64,000 nucleotides of DNA from Mycolicibacter senuensis (lineage in GTDB: Bacteria > Actinomycetota > Actinomycetes > Mycobacteriales > Mycobacteriaceae), in contig NZ_LQPS01000040.1 of assembly GCF_002101885.1 (NCBI RefSeq), positions 21,767-85,766 of the forward strand, written 5' to 3'. This document shows, one piece after another, positions 60,526 to 64,000 of this stretch (position 1 is the first letter of the stretch; every line of letters begins with the position of its first letter). Below the pieces are notes generated by a model that made no database searches, had not been told where the DNA came from, and was given only the letters and a program-made list of their open reading frames with translations. A program made the translations under genes and the position numbers.

Positions 60526-60545
60526 ACATTATCGAAATGTGTACA
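60521..60545. promoter_or_regulatory. Inverted repeat TGCACACATT-ATCGA-AATGTGTACA, putative TetR operator
   Basis: Ten-base arms (one mismatch; inner seven perfect) with a 5-bp spacer overlap the TetR start codon region. It lies between the TetR operon and the amidohydrolase gene, in a short AT-rich patch. Autoregulation is likely. Confidence 0.6.
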
Positions 60546-60599
60546 AATTGATCAACAACCTTCCTGGGCGCGTTCGGGACCATGACGAAGGAGACGGCC

Positions 60600-62363
<1,764 letters not shown>

Positions 62364-62391
62364 ACTTGTGACGCGGGAGAGAGGAAATGCG

Positions 62392-62904
62392 TTGTCCCGG
62401 ATGTTTCCCTGCGAGCGTGTTGATCTCGGCTTCCTAGACCGGGCGCCGCAGCGGTTCAGCAACAGTGTCGAGTTGGCCGTGACGCCCGAGCAGGTGTGGG
62501 AGGTGCTCGAAGACGCCGACGCCTGGCCGCGCTGGGCGTCGGTGATCACCAACGTGACCTGGACCAGCCGCGAGCCGCACGGCGTGGGCACCACCCGGCT
62601 CGTCGACATGCGGGGCGGCATCGTCGGCGACGAGGAGTTTCTCGCCTGGGAACCCTGCCGGCACATGGCGTTTCGGTTCAACGCCAGCTCGACATCGGCG
62701 CTGGCGGTGTTCGTCGAGGACTACCGCATCGAACCGACCGCGCCGGGCTGCCGGCTCACCTGGACCCTGGCCAATCGGCTGACCGGCCCGGCGAAGCTCT
62801 TCTCCCCGGTGAGCGGCCCGCTGATGAACCTGGCGTTTCGCCGCTTCCTGGCCAACCTGCGCCGCTACACCGACGAGCGGTTCGCCACGCCGCCGCGCGG
62901 TTGA
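62392..62904 (+). CDS. SRPBCC-family protein
   Basis: A helix-grip protein of about 170 residues: RFSNSVELAVTPEQVWEVLEDADAWPRWASV (about 20-50), GGIVGDEEFLAWEP and MNLAFRRFLANLRRYTDERF at the C-terminus. The start is uncertain; TTG 62392 has GAGAGG eight bases upstream, ATG 62401 is three codons later and GTG 62368 would add eight residues. The family binds hydrophobic ligands or catalyses cyclisation. It follows the amidohydrolase by 28 bp. Confidence 0.75.
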   Translation: MSRMFPCERVDLGFLDRAPQRFSNSVELAVTPEQVWEVLEDADAWPRWASVITNVTWTSREPHGVGTTRLVDMRGGIVGDEEFLAWEPCRHMAFRFNASSTSALAVFVEDYRIEPTAPGCRLTWTLANRLTGPAKLFSPVSGPLMNLAFRRFLANLRRYTDERFATPPRG

Positions 62905-62934
62905 CGCTCTGCGCGCCGAGCGGCCGCAAAACAT

Positions 62935-62974
62935 TGCCATTGACTAATGGCACCATTGGCTGTTGACTCAGTCA
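62935..62974. promoter_or_regulatory. Clustered palindromes upstream of the last SDR gene
   Basis: TGCCATT/AATGGCA (62935-62952, 4-bp spacer) overlaps AATGG-CA-CCATT (62946-62957), and TGACT-C-AGTCA (62964-62974) ends one base before the SDR ATG at 62976. Three adjoining symmetric elements suggest more than one operator in a short promoter. The final one would cover the start site. Confidence 0.5.
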
Positions 62975-62975
62975 C

Positions 62976-63824
62976 ATGATCCTTGGGCGGTCGCCGAAAC
63001 GCAGCCATGAAGCCTCAGCCGTCGTCACCGGCGCCGGCAGCGGCATCGGAGCCGCATTCGCCACCGAACTCGCCCGCCGTGGCAGCGCCGTGGTCTGCAG
63101 CGACATCGACGATGACGCCGCCCAACGCACCGTCGAAGCCATCACCACTGCAGGCGGCCGGGCCATCGCCGTGCACTGCGACGTCTCCGCCATCGACGAG
63201 GTCACCGCGTTGGCCGAAGCCGCACGGACCTGGTTCGGCCACCCGCCGACGCTGGTGATCAACAACGCCGGCGTCGGCACCGGCGGCCAGCCGATCGGAG
63301 CCATGTCGCTCGACGACTGGAACTGGACGCTGGGCATCAACCTGTGGGGACCGATCCACGGTTGCCATGTGTTCACCCCGATGCTGCGTGCGGCTCAGAC
63401 CGATCAGCCACGCGGGATCATCAACGTCGCTTCGGCGGCCTCGTTCGGCGCCGCCCCGGAGATGGCGGCCTACAACGTCAGCAAGGCCGGCGTGCTTTCC
63501 CTGTCGGAGACCCTGGCCGCCGAGCTGTCCGGCACCGGGATCGGCGTGACCGCGCTGTGCCCGACGTTCGTCAAGACCAACATCGTCGAATCCGGCCGCA
63601 GCACCGCACAATCCACCCAAGCCGCGAACCGGTTGATGCGCTGGACCGGAATCTCCGCCGCCCGGGTGGCCCGGGACTGCCTGGACACCCATGACCGCGG
63701 CGGCCTGTACTGCATGCCGCAGCTGGACGCGAAAATCGGCTGGAACATCAAACGATTGGCACCCGAGACGTTCACCCGAACGATCGGCCTGGCGTTCCGG
63801 GCCGGCTCGCATCTGTCGAACTAG
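62976..63824 (+). CDS. SDR-family oxidoreductase
   Basis: The 282-residue SDR has TGAGSGIGAA (about 18-27), CSDIDDD after strand 2 (NAD type), NNAGVGTGG, NVASAASFG and YNVSKAGV (Tyr, Lys). No ribosome site precedes ATG 62976, and a palindrome ends at the base before it, so it may be read from a leaderless transcript. A short frame follows 13 bp downstream. Fatty-acid or steroid alcohol substrates are possible. Confidence 0.88.
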   Translation: MILGRSPKRSHEASAVVTGAGSGIGAAFATELARRGSAVVCSDIDDDAAQRTVEAITTAGGRAIAVHCDVSAIDEVTALAEAARTWFGHPPTLVINNAGVGTGGQPIGAMSLDDWNWTLGINLWGPIHGCHVFTPMLRAAQTDQPRGIINVASAASFGAAPEMAAYNVSKAGVLSLSETLAAELSGTGIGVTALCPTFVKTNIVESGRSTAQSTQAANRLMRWTGISAARVARDCLDTHDRGGLYCMPQLDAKIGWNIKRLAPETFTRTIGLAFRAGSHLSN

Positions 63825-63837
63825 AGGGAGTGTCCGA

Positions 63838-63929
63838 TGAGCCTCGATCTGGGCATCGTGCTCGCCAAGATCAAAGATCTTCGGCGGATGCGCAGGTTCC
63901 GGCTCGCCGACTATCACGCGGTGGCATGA
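63838..63929 (+). CDS. 30-codon frame, possibly the remnant of a truncated gene
   Basis: The frame starts at ATG 63838, with GGGAG seven bases upstream, and encodes MSLDLGIVLAKIKDLRRMR... to a TGA at 63927. It lies 13 bp after the SDR, like an operon member, but is very short. The sequence beyond (about 63930-64000) is non-coding in appearance with runs of T and G. This fits a gene cut short by an insertion or frameshift, or a small real peptide. I cannot decide from this edge. Confidence 0.35.
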
Positions 63930-64000
63930 GAAGCCCTATGTCAAGCCGCCCCTTTTTGGGTGAGGGTTTTCTGGAGCGCTCGGTGTTTGTCGGGGTTGTA

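Overview
The window is GC-rich actinobacterial DNA and almost certainly comes from a mycobacterium of the Mycolicibacterium type. The evidence is a PE/PPE gene pair (38.6-40.1 kb), an MmpS/MmpL pair (50.8-54.1 kb), a fused HadA/HadB-type dehydratase (44.7-45.7 kb), F420-type luciferase-like oxidoreductases, frequent GTG/TTG starts and very many 4-bp ATGA/GTGA gene overlaps. I see no rRNA, tRNA, CRISPR array or intact insertion sequence.

Layout. (1) 1-30 kb is a dense accessory catabolic region. It holds a PaaI-type thioesterase, two KstD-like flavoproteins, a KshA-type Rieske oxygenase with a small coupled Cys protein, a nine-gene leftward cluster (FadD, alcohol dehydrogenase, aldehyde dehydrogenase, enoyl-CoA hydratase, a two-subunit acyl-CoA dehydrogenase, a SnoaL/NTF2-like protein, SDR, esterase), two Baeyer-Villiger-type monooxygenases, an SDR, two ferredoxin-like-barrel proteins, an Old Yellow Enzyme, an IclR regulator coupled to an esterase, an HsaA-HsaC-like ring-cleavage pair and a third flavoprotein dehydrogenase. 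(2) 30-36.5 kb has a CruF-like membrane protein, a TetR regulator and a TesB-VOC-ALDH-SDR-LLM operon. (3) 36.5-40.9 kb is more ordinary mycobacterial content (HD protein, Tat-exported DUF1906 protein, membrane protein, PPE, PE) and ends in a 745-bp stretch without a supported gene. (4) 40.9-49.6 kb has a TetR/SDR unit facing an LLM/SnoaL unit across a clean 20-bp palindrome, then a hydrolase, the HadA-HadB fusion, an amidohydrolase and a second HsaA-like gene. (5) 49.6-54.1 kb is a TetR / small membrane protein / MmpS / MmpL unit. (6) 54-64 kb has a molybdopterin oxidoreductase, a TetR-BVMO-epoxide hydrolase operon, a divergent D-aminoacylase-type amidohydrolase, an SRPBCC protein and SDRs. 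A 30-codon frame follows, then apparently non-coding sequence at the edge.

How the genes may work together (inference). KstD plus KshA chemistry aromatises and opens ring B of 3-ketosteroids, and HsaA plus HsaC hydroxylate and cleave the resulting phenol. FadD, ACADs, hydratase, SDR and thioesterases would remove side chains or ring remnants by beta-oxidation. Baeyer-Villiger enzymes with esterases could open cyclic ketones through lactones. No convincing HsaB, HsaD or KshB partner is seen here, so the region looks like an auxiliary steroid or polycyclic-terpenoid pathway that borrows some partners from elsewhere. The substrate cannot be read from the sequence.
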